From Anoxynatronum sibiricum (lineage in GTDB: Bacteria > Bacillota > Clostridia > Peptostreptococcales > Tindalliaceae), in the NCBI RefSeq assembly GCF_039414295.1, contig NZ_JBCITM010000019.1:1-64000 (forward strand): DNA of 64,000 bases, given 5' to 3'. Below are positions 1 through 8,021 of this stretch, piece after piece. The notes below the pieces were generated by a model. It did not search any database. It was not told the origin of the DNA and saw only the letters and a list, made by a program, of their open reading frames with translations. The translations under genes and the position numbers were made by a program. Within the stretch, counting starts at the first letter, position 1; the number at the start of each line of letters is the position of its first letter.

Positions 1-135
1 CCAAGCAACACCAAGCAACACCAAGCAACACCAAGCAACACCAAGCAACACCAAGCAACACCAAGCAACACCAAGCAACACCAAGCAACACCAAGCAACA
101 CCAAGCAACACCAAGCAACACCAAGCAACACCAAG
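1..135. repeat. 10-bp tandem repeat (VNTR)
   Basis: About thirteen and a half perfect copies of the unit ccaagcaaca run from the window edge to about position 135. The copies seen are identical, so the array is either very young or an assembly-edge artefact; its left end lies outside the window. The unit has no stop codon in any of the three forward frames. Because 10 is not a multiple of 3, three units encode a repeating decapeptide, PSNTKQHQAT in frame 1. There are no spacers, so this is not a CRISPR array. Confidence 0.95.
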
Positions 136-210
136 CAGGTTGATGTTCCGGTTTTTAAGGAACAGCTGCAGGGAATGAAACTGCAGTCAATCGTTGAAAG
201 AGGGTATTGA
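1..210 (+). CDS. 3' end of an unidentified gene containing the 10-bp repeat
   Basis: Frame 1 is open from the window edge, through the whole repeat array, to a TGA at 208-210. The first ~44 codons are the repeat-encoded PSNTKQHQAT peptide. The last 25 residues, starting KQVDVPVFKEQLQG and ending VERGY, look like ordinary protein sequence. I do not recognise a family. The start lies outside the window. A repeat whose length is not a multiple of 3 would shift the frame whenever a unit is gained or lost, so this could be a phase-variable tail, a decayed gene, or chance openness of the repeat. A hairpin terminator follows at 281-326, which fits the end of a transcription unit. Confidence 0.3.
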   Translation, partial: PSNTKQHQATPSNTKQHQATPSNTKQHQATPSNTKQHQATPSNTKQVDVPVFKEQLQGMKLQSIVERGY

Positions 211-280
211 ATGAGTTTCTGCATCGAAGGAGTGGCAGAGTTGCAGTATCTGTCCCAAAAGAGAGGATTCATTATCGGAT

Positions 281-326
281 AACCGGATTCCAAGGAAATT
301 TGACGGAGTCCGGTTATTACTTTTTT
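281..326 (+). terminator. rho-independent terminator
   Basis: The arms aaccggattcc and ggagtccggtt (one G-T wobble) form an 11-bp stem and are followed within five bases by six T. It closes the unit at the left edge and isolates the aldo/keto reductase gene. Confidence 0.75.
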
Positions 327-392
327 GGCGAATAAGGCTCTTTCGGGCATATGTGAGAACACGCACACCATCCAAGTGACCGATGGCGGCGC

Positions 393-421
393 TGGACGTG
401 TTGGTGTTGATTCGATATAAT
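393..421 (+). promoter_or_regulatory. candidate sigma-A promoter for the aldo/keto reductase
   Basis: TGGACG at 393-398, a 17-bp spacer and a perfect TATAAT at 416-421, about 37 bp before the start codon at 458. The -35 box matches consensus at 4 of 6 positions. This was predicted by eye. Confidence 0.5.
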
Positions 422-457
422 GAAACCATCACCGCCAGAAAACAGGAGGAATCAGCA

Positions 458-1570
458 ATGATCTATCGACCTTATGGCAAAACAGGCAAGGAAGTATCTG
501 TCATTGGTTTCGGGGGCATGCGCTTTGGAGACGATGATGATTATGCGGCAGAAGTAGTGCGTTATGCCAGTGAAAAGGGGATCAACTACTTCGACACAGC
601 ACCCTTCTATTGCGATGACCGTAGTGAATCCATCTTTGGCAAAGCCTTCAAAAAAATGCCCAACCCGTACTTTGTTTCCACCAAAAGCATGATTCGCAAA
701 GAAAAAACAGCGGATGAAGTGCGTACCCGCATCGAAAAATCCCTGGGCCGCCTGGGCGTTGATAAAATCAACTTCTTTCACATGTGGTGTCTGATGGATC
801 TTGACCAGTATCGGCGGGTCATGGCTCCCGGCGGCCCCTATGAAGGGGCCATGAAAGCAAAAGCCGAAGGGCTGGTGGATCATGTTGTCTTCTCCACCCA
901 CTGTACCGGCAAAGATATACGCACCATCATTGAAGATGACGTCTTTGAAGGAGTATTGCTGGGCTATAATGTCATTAATCATCCCTTTCGGCAGGAAGGG
1001 GTTCAGGCAGCCTTGGAGCATCAGCTGGGAGTGGTGACCATGAACCCCCTGAGTGGTGGGCTTATTCCCCGTTACCAGGATCACTTCAGCTTTATTCGGG
1101 AATATGATGAAGAAAGCACCGTGCAGGCTGCCCTGCGCTTTAACGCGGCACAACCAGGCATTACGGTGGTGCTGGCGGGGATGGGCAGCAAAGAAGAGGT
1201 GGACGAGAATACCGCTGCTGTGACACGCCCGCTGAAGGTATCAGAGACAAAACGTCGGGAAATTTCCGGAAAGCTGACTGAAAAATTGGATACCCTCTGC
1301 ACCAATTGCCAGTATTGCCGGGAAAAGAAATGTCCGTCAAAAATCAAAATGAACCTTTACATGGAAGCCTATAATCTGTCGCTGCTCATCAACTCCGAAG
1401 AAACTCTCCGACAGCTGGACTGGTATCATGACCGGGGTGAGTTGAAAGTGGAAGACGGGCTTCCGGGAGACTGCATTGCCTGTGGTATTTGCGAAACCCT
1501 GTGCACCCAAAAACTGCCCATCATTCAGAGATTGGGAGTGGTGCAGGAGATGCTGGACCAACGTTCATAG
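458..1570 (+). CDS. aldo/keto reductase with C-terminal ferredoxin-type domain
   Basis: A 370-residue cytosolic NAD(P)H-type oxidoreductase fused to an iron-sulfur tail. The N-terminal ~270 residues are an aldo/keto reductase barrel: the GFGGMRFG start, the FDTAPFY segment carrying catalytic Asp and Tyr, VSTKS with the Lys and FFHMW with the His are all visible. The C-terminal ~100 residues carry two cysteine clusters, CTNCQYCREKKC and CIACGICETLC, as in the clostridial AKR-4Fe-4S dicluster family. The start is the ATG at 458, behind AGGAGG; the frame is open further upstream but without a ribosome binding site. It appears monocistronic. The natural substrate cannot be told from sequence; electron exchange with ferredoxin-like partners is inferred from the clusters. 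Confidence 0.9.
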   Translation: MIYRPYGKTGKEVSVIGFGGMRFGDDDDYAAEVVRYASEKGINYFDTAPFYCDDRSESIFGKAFKKMPNPYFVSTKSMIRKEKTADEVRTRIEKSLGRLGVDKINFFHMWCLMDLDQYRRVMAPGGPYEGAMKAKAEGLVDHVVFSTHCTGKDIRTIIEDDVFEGVLLGYNVINHPFRQEGVQAALEHQLGVVTMNPLSGGLIPRYQDHFSFIREYDEESTVQAALRFNAAQPGITVVLAGMGSKEEVDENTAAVTRPLKVSETKRREISGKLTEKLDTLCTNCQYCREKKCPSKIKMNLYMEAYNLSLLINSEETLRQLDWYHDRGELKVEDGLPGDCIACGICETLCTQKLPIIQRLGVVQEMLDQRS

Positions 1571-1688
1571 GCTTGCGCGGCAGCAAAATGAAGATGGGAC
1601 TGACAACAGCAACAGGCACTGGTATGGCATAAAACTCCAGAGAGTGTGGTTAAACTGCAAAGGTGATCAACAGAGAGGAGACATTCAG

Positions 1689-1886
1689 ATGAAAGAGGCA
1701 TCACGATCTGTAAGCATCAAAGGCCACGAACTTGCCTGCCCTGTTTGCGGCGGCAGTGATTTTTGGGAACGGGAGACCCTGATGAATACTGCGGGTGCCA
1801 CCTTCCTTGGATTCGACTGGGCCAACAAAACCGCCACTAACTATGTGTGTGATCACTGTGGTTATGTTTACTGGTTTTTGATGTAG
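1689..1886 (+). CDS. small zinc-ribbon protein
   Basis: A 65-residue protein. Two CPVC/CDHC-type knuckles (CPVCGGSDF near residue 18 and CDHCGYVYWF near the C-terminus) would bind one zinc ion. Such small zinc-ribbon proteins are common and uncharacterised in Firmicutes; no function can be assigned. AGAGGAG sits just ahead of the ATG. It lies 118 bp downstream of the aldo/keto reductase in the same direction and could share its transcript, as no clear terminator separates them. Confidence 0.7.
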   Translation: MKEASRSVSIKGHELACPVCGGSDFWERETLMNTAGATFLGFDWANKTATNYVCDHCGYVYWFLM

Positions 1887-2045
1887 TCAGATGCAACTGT
1901 TGAAATGCAAGATATTTCCGAACCTTTCACCTCCTATTGACATGGCTCATTTCCTCTGATAAGCTTGAGGACAACCATCACACCCCCCCCTTTTTGCCCT
2001 GAGCCGAAACCGGCTTACAGGCGCTGCTCAAACTGAATGATGTTG

Positions 2046-2116
2046 CACTCATATAATGCCACTAATACGGAATGGCAGTCTCTACAAAGGAACCGTAAAT
2101 TCCTTTTCTATGGGTG
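2046..2116 (+). ncRNA. guanine riboswitch aptamer (purine class)
   Basis: The gene-free stretch 1887-2238 holds a purine aptamer. P1 is cactcata (2046-2053) pairing with tatgggtg (2109-2116). P2 is tgcca/tggca with a loop containing AATACGG. J2/3 is GTCTCTAC (consensus GTTTCTAC), and P3 is aaggaa/ttcctt closing the invariant ccgtaaa. The base immediately before the 3' P1 strand is C, the position that selects guanine over adenine in this class. The order and core bases closely follow the known xpt aptamer. It should switch off guaB when guanine is abundant, through the terminator at 2142-2197. A weak TTGACA (1937) lies upstream with no convincing -10 box. Confidence 0.92.
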
Positions 2117-2141
2117 AATTGTTGTTATTGGAAGAAACATG

Positions 2142-2197
2142 TCCACTAACCCTTTTCTCCCGCGCATTGGTGATGAAATCGGTTGGTGGATTTTTTT
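2142..2197 (+). terminator. riboswitch-controlled terminator of guaB
   Basis: The arms tccactaacc (2142-2151) and ggttggtgga (2181-2190) pair over 10 bp with one wobble and are followed by seven T. It lies between the aptamer and the guaB ribosome binding site, the usual place for the expression platform of a transcription-OFF guanine riboswitch. Confidence 0.85.
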
Positions 2198-2238
2198 GAC
2201 AGGAAAGAGGCATCGGTCACGTGAAGGAGGAAATAAAG

Positions 2239-3705
2239 ATGAACAAAATCATGAAAGAGGGACTCACCTTTGATGATGTGCTGCTGATTCCAGGCGCATC
2301 AGAAGTGTTACCCGCCCAGGTGGATCTACACACCCGTTTAACACCCTCTCTTAAACTGAACATCCCGCTTCTCAGTGCCGGTATGGATACCGTCACAGAA
2401 GGCAAAATGGCCATTTCAATGGCTCGGGAGGGCGGCATTGGCATTATCCACAAAAACATGACCATTGAAGAACAGGCATTGGAAGTGGATAAAGTCAAAC
2501 GAAGTGAACACGGCGTGATTGTGGATCCTTTCTTTTTGTCTCCTGACCATGCCGTTTCAGACGCGCTTGAGCTCATGGAGCGCTACCATATCTCCGGGGT
2601 TCCCATCACCGTGAAGGGAAAACTGGTGGGAATCATCACCAATCGGGATATCCGCTTTGTGAGAGACTATGACAAGCTCATCGAAGAGGTCATGACCAAG
2701 GAAAACCTGGTGACTGCCAAAGAAGGTGTCACCATGGATGAAGCCAAGGAAGTGCTCATGATCCATAAAATCGAAAAGCTGCCCATTATCGACGATCATG
2801 GCATGCTCAAAGGCCTCATCACCATTAAAGACATTGAAAAAGCCATCAAGTACCCCAATTCCGCCAAAGACGACAAGGGTCGGCTGCTGGTGGGTGCTGC
2901 TGTAGGCGTCACAGCAGACATGCTGGAACGGGTACAGGCGCTGGTGCGCTCCAAGGTGGATGTGGTGGTGGTGGACACTGCTCACGGCCACTCCAAAGGC
3001 GTGCTGGAGGCTGTGGCCATCATTCGAAAGCAATTCCCAGAGCTTCAGATTATTGGCGGCAACGTTGCCACGGCAGAAGGCACTGAAGCCCTCATTAAAG
3101 CGGGTGTCAATGCGGTGAAAGTAGGCATCGGCCCTGGATCCATCTGCACCACCCGGGTGGTCACCGGTGTTGGTGTTCCGCAAATCACCGCCATTTATGA
3201 CTGCTCCCAGGCAGCGGCTCCCCACGGTGTTCCGGTAATTGCGGATGGCGGTATCAAATATTCCGGCGACATCGTTAAAGCGTTGGCAGCCGGAGCCCAC
3301 ACCGTGATGATTGGATCTCTCTTTGCCGGCACCGAAGAAAGTCCTGGAGAAACGGTGATTTACAAGGGGCGCAGCTTCAAAACCTATCGTGGCATGGGCT
3401 CCATGGGGGCCATGAAAGAAGGCAGCCGCGACCGTTATTTTCAAGATCAATCTGATGAAAAGAAACTGGTGCCCGAAGGCGTCGAAGGCCGGGTTCCCCA
3501 CAAGGGCCCACTGAAAGACACGGTGTATCAGCTCATGGGCGGTCTTCGTTCCGGCATGGGCTACTGTGGCACGCCCACCATCGACGATCTGCGCCAAAAG
3601 GCTTCCTTTATCAAAATTACCGGGGCCTCCCTTATTGAAGGACATCCCCATGATATCTACATCACCAAAGAAGCGCCCAACTACAGTGTAAGAGACACCG
3701 AATAA
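2239..3705 (+). CDS. guaB: IMP dehydrogenase
   Basis: 488 residues, the usual length. It oxidises IMP to XMP with NAD+, the committed step to GMP. The catalytic loop GSICTTR places the active-site Cys at about residue 303. Two CBS domains (about residues 95-210, with HISGVPI and KIEKLPII) interrupt the barrel and probably sense nucleotides. The flap region GSRDRYFQ follows. The ATG at 2239 is chosen because AAGGAGG lies 8-14 bases ahead; an in-frame GTG at 2221 lies before that site. Expression should be repressed by guanine via the riboswitch at 2046. guaA follows 106 bp downstream. Confidence 0.97.
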   Translation: MNKIMKEGLTFDDVLLIPGASEVLPAQVDLHTRLTPSLKLNIPLLSAGMDTVTEGKMAISMAREGGIGIIHKNMTIEEQALEVDKVKRSEHGVIVDPFFLSPDHAVSDALELMERYHISGVPITVKGKLVGIITNRDIRFVRDYDKLIEEVMTKENLVTAKEGVTMDEAKEVLMIHKIEKLPIIDDHGMLKGLITIKDIEKAIKYPNSAKDDKGRLLVGAAVGVTADMLERVQALVRSKVDVVVVDTAHGHSKGVLEAVAIIRKQFPELQIIGGNVATAEGTEALIKAGVNAVKVGIGPGSICTTRVVTGVGVPQITAIYDCSQAAAPHGVPVIADGGIKYSGDIVKALAAGAHTVMIGSLFAGTEESPGETVIYKGRSFKTYRGMGSMGAMKEGSRDRYFQDQSDEKKLVPEGVEGRVPHKGPLKDTVYQLMGGLRSGMGYCGTPTIDDLRQKASFIKITGASLIEGHPHDIYITKEAPNYSVRDTE

Positions 3706-3743
3706 GGGTATCATTTATCAGGCAACGGAGACAGGTGATTAAC

Positions 3744-3772
3744 GGGCTCCCGGCTCAGACGGTCAGGGAGCC
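3744..3772 (+). other. stem-loop between guaB and guaA
   Basis: gggctccc (3744-3751) pairs with gggagcc (3766-3772). No T run follows, so it is more likely an mRNA processing or stability element than a terminator, and guaBA may be co-transcribed. Confidence 0.45.
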
Positions 3773-3811
3773 TGTTGACACAAGAAAGACCAGTGAGGGA
3801 GGAACAAGTGG

Positions 3812-5344
3812 ATGGAGAAAGAAAATGTGTTAATCCTTGATTTTGGAGGCCAGTACAACCAGCTCATTGCCCGAAGAGTGCGTGAATGCCAGGTGTACTG
3901 CGAAGTGGTGCCTTACCATGTTTCGGCTGAAAAAGTGAAAGAAATCAACCCTGTGGGGATTATTTTTAGCGGAGGCCCAGCCAGCGTGTATGCAGAAGGA
4001 GCCCCTCAGTGTGATCCTGCCATTTTTGACATGGGCATTCCTGTGCTGGGCATCTGCTACGGGGGGCAGCTCATGGCACGCCATTATGGCGGCAGCGTCA
4101 ACCGGGCCGAAAAAAGAGAATATGGTAAAGTGGGTCTGCAGTTTCAGGGAAAATCCACCATTTTTGAAGGTCTGCCAGAGGGCCTCATCAGCTGGATGAG
4201 CCACACCGACTTCATCGACCGGGCACCTGAAGGCTTCAGTATCACCGCCACTACCCCCGACTGTCCCGTGGCCGCCATGGAAGACCCACAGCGAAAAGCC
4301 TATGCCCTTCAGTTTCACCCCGAGGTGGAACATACCCAGCAGGGAATCGACATTATCCGTAATTTTCTATACAAGGTATGCCAATGCACCGGCGACTGGA
4401 CCACTGGCAATCTCATCGAAGAAGCCATTGACACCATTCGCCAACAGGTGGGAGACCGCAAGGTGCTCTGCGCCCTCTCAGGAGGAGTGGATTCCTCTGT
4501 GGCAGCCGTTTTGGTTCACAGAGCCATCGGAGACAAACTCACCTGCGTGTTCGTGGACCATGGGCTGCTGCGCAAAAACGAAGGCGATCAGGTGGAAGAC
4601 CTCTTCACCAACAAATTCCACCTCAACTTCATTCGAGTGAACGCTCAGGAACGTTTTCTGGCAGGCCTGGCCGGTGTCACCGAACCAGAGGCAAAACGAA
4701 AGTTTATCGGCGAAACCTTTATTCGCGTCTTTGAGGAAGAAGCATCCCGACTGGGCGAAATGGACTTTCTGGTACAGGGCACCCTTTATCCGGATATCAT
4801 CGAAAGCGGCACCGATACCGCCGCCGTCATCAAAAGCCACCACAACGTGGGCGGTCTGCCGGAAGACATGAAGTTTCAGCTCATCGAACCCTTCAAATAT
4901 CTGTTTAAAGATGAAGTTCGGGCCATTGGCGCCGCCTTGGGAATCCCCGACGAAGTGGTTTGGCGCCAGCCCTTCCCCGGCCCCGGTCTGGCCGTGCGCA
5001 TACTGGGAGAAATCACCGAAGAAAAACTCCACATTGTACGGGAGGCAGACGCGGTGGTGCGGGAAGAAATCAAAAAAGCCGGCCTTGATCGTGATATCTG
5101 GCAGTACTTCGCTGTGCTTCCAGGCATCAAAAGCGTGGGAGTCATGGGAGATGAACGCACCTACTCCCATACCGTCGCCATTCGCGCCATCACCAGCTCC
5201 GACGCCATGACCGCCGACTGGGCCCGCATTCCCCACGACGTGCTGGCCGCCATGGCCAACCGCATAGTCAACGAAGTTGATCAGGTGAACCGGGTGGTGT
5301 ACGACATTACCTCAAAACCACCAGCTACCGTTGAGTGGGAATAG
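3812..5344 (+). CDS. guaA: GMP synthase (glutamine-hydrolysing)
   Basis: 510 residues. It aminates XMP to GMP using glutamine and ATP. The N-terminal class-I glutamine amidotransferase domain (about 1-195) shows GICYGGQ with nucleophile Cys82 and the LQFHPEVEHT histidine/glutamate segment. The ATP-pyrophosphatase domain follows with the P-loop ALSGGVDSSV (about 223-232), then the dimerisation domain ending in TSKPPATVEWE, the conserved C-terminus of the family. GAGGGAGGAA precedes the ATG. It lies directly behind guaB and ends at a strong terminator, so guaB-guaA form a GMP unit under the guanine riboswitch. Confidence 0.97.
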   Translation: MEKENVLILDFGGQYNQLIARRVRECQVYCEVVPYHVSAEKVKEINPVGIIFSGGPASVYAEGAPQCDPAIFDMGIPVLGICYGGQLMARHYGGSVNRAEKREYGKVGLQFQGKSTIFEGLPEGLISWMSHTDFIDRAPEGFSITATTPDCPVAAMEDPQRKAYALQFHPEVEHTQQGIDIIRNFLYKVCQCTGDWTTGNLIEEAIDTIRQQVGDRKVLCALSGGVDSSVAAVLVHRAIGDKLTCVFVDHGLLRKNEGDQVEDLFTNKFHLNFIRVNAQERFLAGLAGVTEPEAKRKFIGETFIRVFEEEASRLGEMDFLVQGTLYPDIIESGTDTAAVIKSHHNVGGLPEDMKFQLIEPFKYLFKDEVRAIGAALGIPDEVVWRQPFPGPGLAVRILGEITEEKLHIVREADAVVREEIKKAGLDRDIWQYFAVLPGIKSVGVMGDERTYSHTVAIRAITSSDAMTADWARIPHDVLAAMANRIVNEVDQVNRVVYDITSKPPATVEWE

Positions 5345-5360
5345 CAGCAAGAAAAATCGA

Positions 5361-5408
5361 CAAGTCCCGAGAACACTGAGTGTACAGTGTTTTCGGGACT
5401 TGTTTTTT
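5361..5408 (+). terminator. rho-independent terminator after guaA
   Basis: The outer arms caagtcccga and tcgggacttg pair perfectly, with an inner aacact/agtgtt stem, followed by six T. Confidence 0.93.
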
Positions 5409-5721
5409 AATCACTGATGGTTGCTGATTGATTGACACGCTTTTCCGATTAATTCGAAATATTGTGGTGATATTACTGGATTTCTCGATATAACTACGGC
5501 ATAATAGAAGCAACGGTAAGGGTTGAAGCCTTGGAAATCATGTGTATTGATAGTGTTACACAGAGAAGTAGATATTACCGAATCAAAGTTCGCAAATACC
5601 TATTGAAATGGGATGTAAAGCGAACTGAGTGGCGGGAATAAGACGTTATAGGTAATAAGCGCTTTAGATTTTGATAAAAAAGAGAAAAACTGCTACCCCG
5701 GCGGCTCGGATTGGAGGAAAA
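5409..5721. other. gene-free left border of the accessory island
   Basis: A 310-bp AT-rich stretch without a convincing gene. Near its right end (5640-5655) stands aagacgttatagg, similar to the aaaacgttatatgcc that ends the attC-like structure at 6211. A TATAAC (5494-5499) lies upstream, but I could not pair convincing inner arms between the two. It may be a decayed attC-like site or the attachment border of the island. Confidence 0.3.
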
Positions 5722-6126
5722 ATGATACATTCAGGATCGTGTCTTTGCGGAAATATTAAATATGAGATAAAAGGAAATTTTGAAAACTTCTTTTTATGCC
5801 ACTGTAAATCTTGTCGTAAAGATACTGGGTCTGTTCATGCTTCAAATCTTTTTTCAACAACAGCAACGTTAAAATGGTTGAAAGGAGAAGAAAAGGTAAA
5901 AACGTATAACCACAATAATTCAGGACATATAAAGAGCTTTTGTCCAAACTGTAGCTCTGCGCTACCTAATATACAAATGGATGGTAAACTACTTGTTGTT
6001 CCTGCTGGAAGTCTGGACACAGATATAGAAATAGTTCCTACTGGCCATATCTATTTAAATGAAAAAGCTAATTGGGATCACAACCTTGAAAAGATTCCAC
6101 ATTATGAGGATTTACCAAAAGAATAA
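5722..6126 (+). CDS. GFA family (CENP-V/GFA domain) protein
   Basis: 134 residues. The zinc-binding cysteine pattern of the GFA fold is visible: CLCGNIKYE near the start, CHCKSCRKDTGS near residue 35 and FCPNCSSALP near residue 79. The family was named after glutathione-dependent formaldehyde-activating enzyme, but most members have no proven activity. The start ATG at 5722 follows GGAGG; the frame extends upstream to 5671 without support. It is the first gene of the AT-rich island and is followed by an attC-like palindrome, the typical layout of an integron-type cassette. Codon use is richer in A/T than the flanking purine genes, suggesting transfer. Confidence 0.85.
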   Translation: MIHSGSCLCGNIKYEIKGNFENFFLCHCKSCRKDTGSVHASNLFSTTATLKWLKGEEKVKTYNHNNSGHIKSFCPNCSSALPNIQMDGKLLVVPAGSLDTDIEIVPTGHIYLNEKANWDHNLEKIPHYEDLPKE

Positions 6127-6210
6127 AAATGTGTAGAAAACCTAAATTTACCAGAAATCGAGCATCGTTCGCCGCCATTGCTCATTTTATTACTACATAC
6201 CAGCGCTTAC

Positions 6211-6306
6211 TGTCTATAACAGCAGATATACGCTGCACCCTTCGGGCTTGGCCTTCGGCACATTCGGCTCCGCCGAACGTCGTATATCCGCAAAACGTTA
6301 TATGCC
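6211..6306. other. attC-like imperfect palindrome 1
   Basis: The layout resembles an integron attC: outer ctATAAC (6214-6220), inner gcagatatacg (6222-6232), a hairpin-rich centre with ttcggc-tcc-gccgaa, inner cgtatatccgc (6281-6291) and outer GTTATAT (6297-6303). The inner arms pair apart from one or two mismatches, and the GTT of the right outer box would be the recombination triplet. It sits between the GFA-family gene and the first GNAT gene. No integrase is visible in the window. Confidence 0.55.
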
Positions 6307-6342
6307 ATGCCCGACAAGAAGAGATAGGAGGAGAATAGAAGA

Positions 6343-6981
6343 ATGGATTTATTGATACGGAATGAAATTCAAGATGATTACCGACAAGTCGAAGAGTTAA
6401 CAAGGGAAGCTTTTTGGAATTTACATGTTCCAGGTTGTGATGAACACTACTTAGTTAATGTAATGCGTAGCCATCCAGATTTTTTACCCGAACTCGATTT
6501 TGTAGCTATTATAGATAAAAGAATAGTCGGCAGTATTATGTATACAAAATCTCGTTTAGTAAATGAACGAAATCTAAGCATACATACCATAACATTTGGT
6601 CCGGTAAGTGTATTGCCTGAATATCAAAAGAAAGGAATTGGATCTGCACTAATTAAACATTCAATCAAAGCAGCGGTTAATGCAGGGTTTAAGGCTGTTA
6701 TTATTGAAGGGCATCCATATAATTATTGTAAGCATGGATTTGTTGGTTCGAAAAGTGTTAATGTAAGCGATTCTGAAGGTAGATTTCCGTATAGTCTATT
6801 AGTTCTTGAATTAGAGAAAGGGTGTCTACAAAATCATATATGGAAATTTCATGCCAGTGATGTTTACAATTTAGATGAAGAGGGGTTCTGTGAGTTTGAT
6901 AAGCTTTTTCCACCAAAAAAGAAAGGCTATAAACCAACACAAGAAGAATTTAATATAGCGAGCAATGCATTTATTGAGTAA
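6343..6981 (+). CDS. GNAT family N-acetyltransferase
   Basis: 212 residues. The acetyl-CoA site motif is EYQKKGIGSALIKHSI (about residues 90-105), preceded by the beta-strand FGPVSVLP, and GHPYNYCKHGF gives the usual distal part of the fold; it resembles the YhbS-like predicted acetyltransferases. The substrate is unknown. A strong ATAGGAGGAG precedes the ATG. It is an isolated gene between two attC-like palindromes. The first 20 bases after the left recombination triplet and the last 20 before the right palindrome are inverted repeats of each other, as expected of a discrete cassette. Confidence 0.88.
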   Translation: MDLLIRNEIQDDYRQVEELTREAFWNLHVPGCDEHYLVNVMRSHPDFLPELDFVAIIDKRIVGSIMYTKSRLVNERNLSIHTITFGPVSVLPEYQKKGIGSALIKHSIKAAVNAGFKAVIIEGHPYNYCKHGFVGSKSVNVSDSEGRFPYSLLVLELEKGCLQNHIWKFHASDVYNLDEEGFCEFDKLFPPKKKGYKPTQEEFNIASNAFIE

Positions 6982-7007
6982 AAATGACTGAAGATGTCGG
7001 GCACGGA

Positions 7008-7105
7008 GTATAACAGCGTGTAGCCGGTTCGGGCGGAGTACCGCCCTCTCCCAAATTACCTTGGCTATGCTACGGCAACTTCAGCTACACGCAAACCGCT
7101 AAGTG
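7008..7105. other. attC-like imperfect palindrome 2
   Basis: Outer gTATAAC (7008-7014), inner gcgtgtagc (7016-7024), a hairpin centre gggcggagtaccgccc, and inner gctacacgc (7084-7092) pair perfectly at the inner arms. The right outer box reads aaaccgctaagtgc where site 1 has aaaacgttatatgc, so the expected GTT triplet is GCT and the site is probably inactive or chimeric. Confidence 0.5.
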
Positions 7106-7149
7106 CGATTACTCTAAAAATGGTTGTGAATAAAAGAAGGAGAGTTTAA

Positions 7150-7905
7150 ATGACGGAATTAGAGTTACTAATCGATTTCCACGTGGATGCTGAAAGACAA
7201 GGCCCAGGAAGTGGTGAAGATACTTTAAAGGCCTTAAGCTTTATTGATATTAACCCTGAAGCATCTTTAAAAATTGCAGATATTGGCTGTGGTACAGGTG
7301 CTCAAACACTGACGCTTGCTCAGAACTTAAATGGCTGCATTACTGCGGTAGATTTATTTGCTGATTTCTTAACGAAACTGAATGATCGCGCCAATAAGTT
7401 GAACTTGGAAAACAAAATTACGACTCTGGAAAAGTCCATGGATGCACTTCCATTTGATAATGAAGAGTATGATATATTGTGGTCAGAAGGTGCCATATAT
7501 AATATCGGATTTGAGTCAGGACTGAAGAATTGGAAGCGATTTTTAAAGACAAATGGTTATATTGCTGTGAGTGAAATGACATGGAAGACAAAAAACAGAC
7601 CGAAAGAAATTGAAGAACACTGGAATAACGAATATCCAGAAATTGATACGGCATCAGGGAAAATAAAAATACTCGAAGAAAATGGTTTTTCGCCGGTGGG
7701 ATTCTTTTTCTTGTCTGAAAAAAGTTGGCTTGACAATTACTATAGTCCCATGGAAAAGCGGTTTGATGCTTTTCTCCAAAAGCATGAAAATTCTGATGCA
7801 GCAAAAGCTATTGTAGAAGGAGAAAGACAGGAAATTGCCTTATACAGGAGGTACAAAGATTATCTAAGCTATGGGTTTTATATTGCTAAGAAATTACCTT
7901 CTTAG
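7150..7905 (+). CDS. class I SAM-dependent methyltransferase
   Basis: 251 residues with a Rossmann methyltransferase core: motif I IADIGCGTGAQT (about 37-48) and the acidic loop TAVDLFADF (about 60-68). Motif II/III appears as LPFDNEEYDILWSEGAIYNIGF. Similar proteins are common in Firmicutes and mobile arrays; the acceptor is unknown. GAAGGAGAG precedes the ATG. It lies downstream of attC-like site 2 and is AT-rich like the rest of the island. Its 3' side lacks a clear palindrome. Confidence 0.88.
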   Translation: MTELELLIDFHVDAERQGPGSGEDTLKALSFIDINPEASLKIADIGCGTGAQTLTLAQNLNGCITAVDLFADFLTKLNDRANKLNLENKITTLEKSMDALPFDNEEYDILWSEGAIYNIGFESGLKNWKRFLKTNGYIAVSEMTWKTKNRPKEIEEHWNNEYPEIDTASGKIKILEENGFSPVGFFFLSEKSWLDNYYSPMEKRFDAFLQKHENSDAAKAIVEGERQEIALYRRYKDYLSYGFYIAKKLPS

Positions 7906-8021
7906 CGATTCGGGCTAGTGATCATGCGAAATTCTGCGGCGGCGTTCTAAGATCTCTTTAAGATTTTTGTCAAAAGACACGCACCAGGTGAATGCAACTT
8001 ATTAAACGTAAGGGGATTGTG

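Noticed and set aside
1..135. CRISPR array
   Set aside because: The unit is only 10 bp with no spacers and no cas genes nearby.
211..282. 23-codon frame directly after the repeat-containing frame
   Set aside because: It is very short, has no ribosome binding site, and its stop lies at the terminator stem.
2557..3714. 385-codon open frame antisense to guaB
   Set aside because: It is the complement of a well-conserved gene, its translation has no recognisable domain, and it lacks a ribosome binding site. Similar antisense frames over guaA, purE-H, carB and the M20 gene were dismissed for the same reason.
5489..5655. A third attC-like site at the left border of the island
   Set aside because: TATAAC and GTTATA boxes exist, but the inner arms could not be paired, so it is mentioned only as part of the gap.
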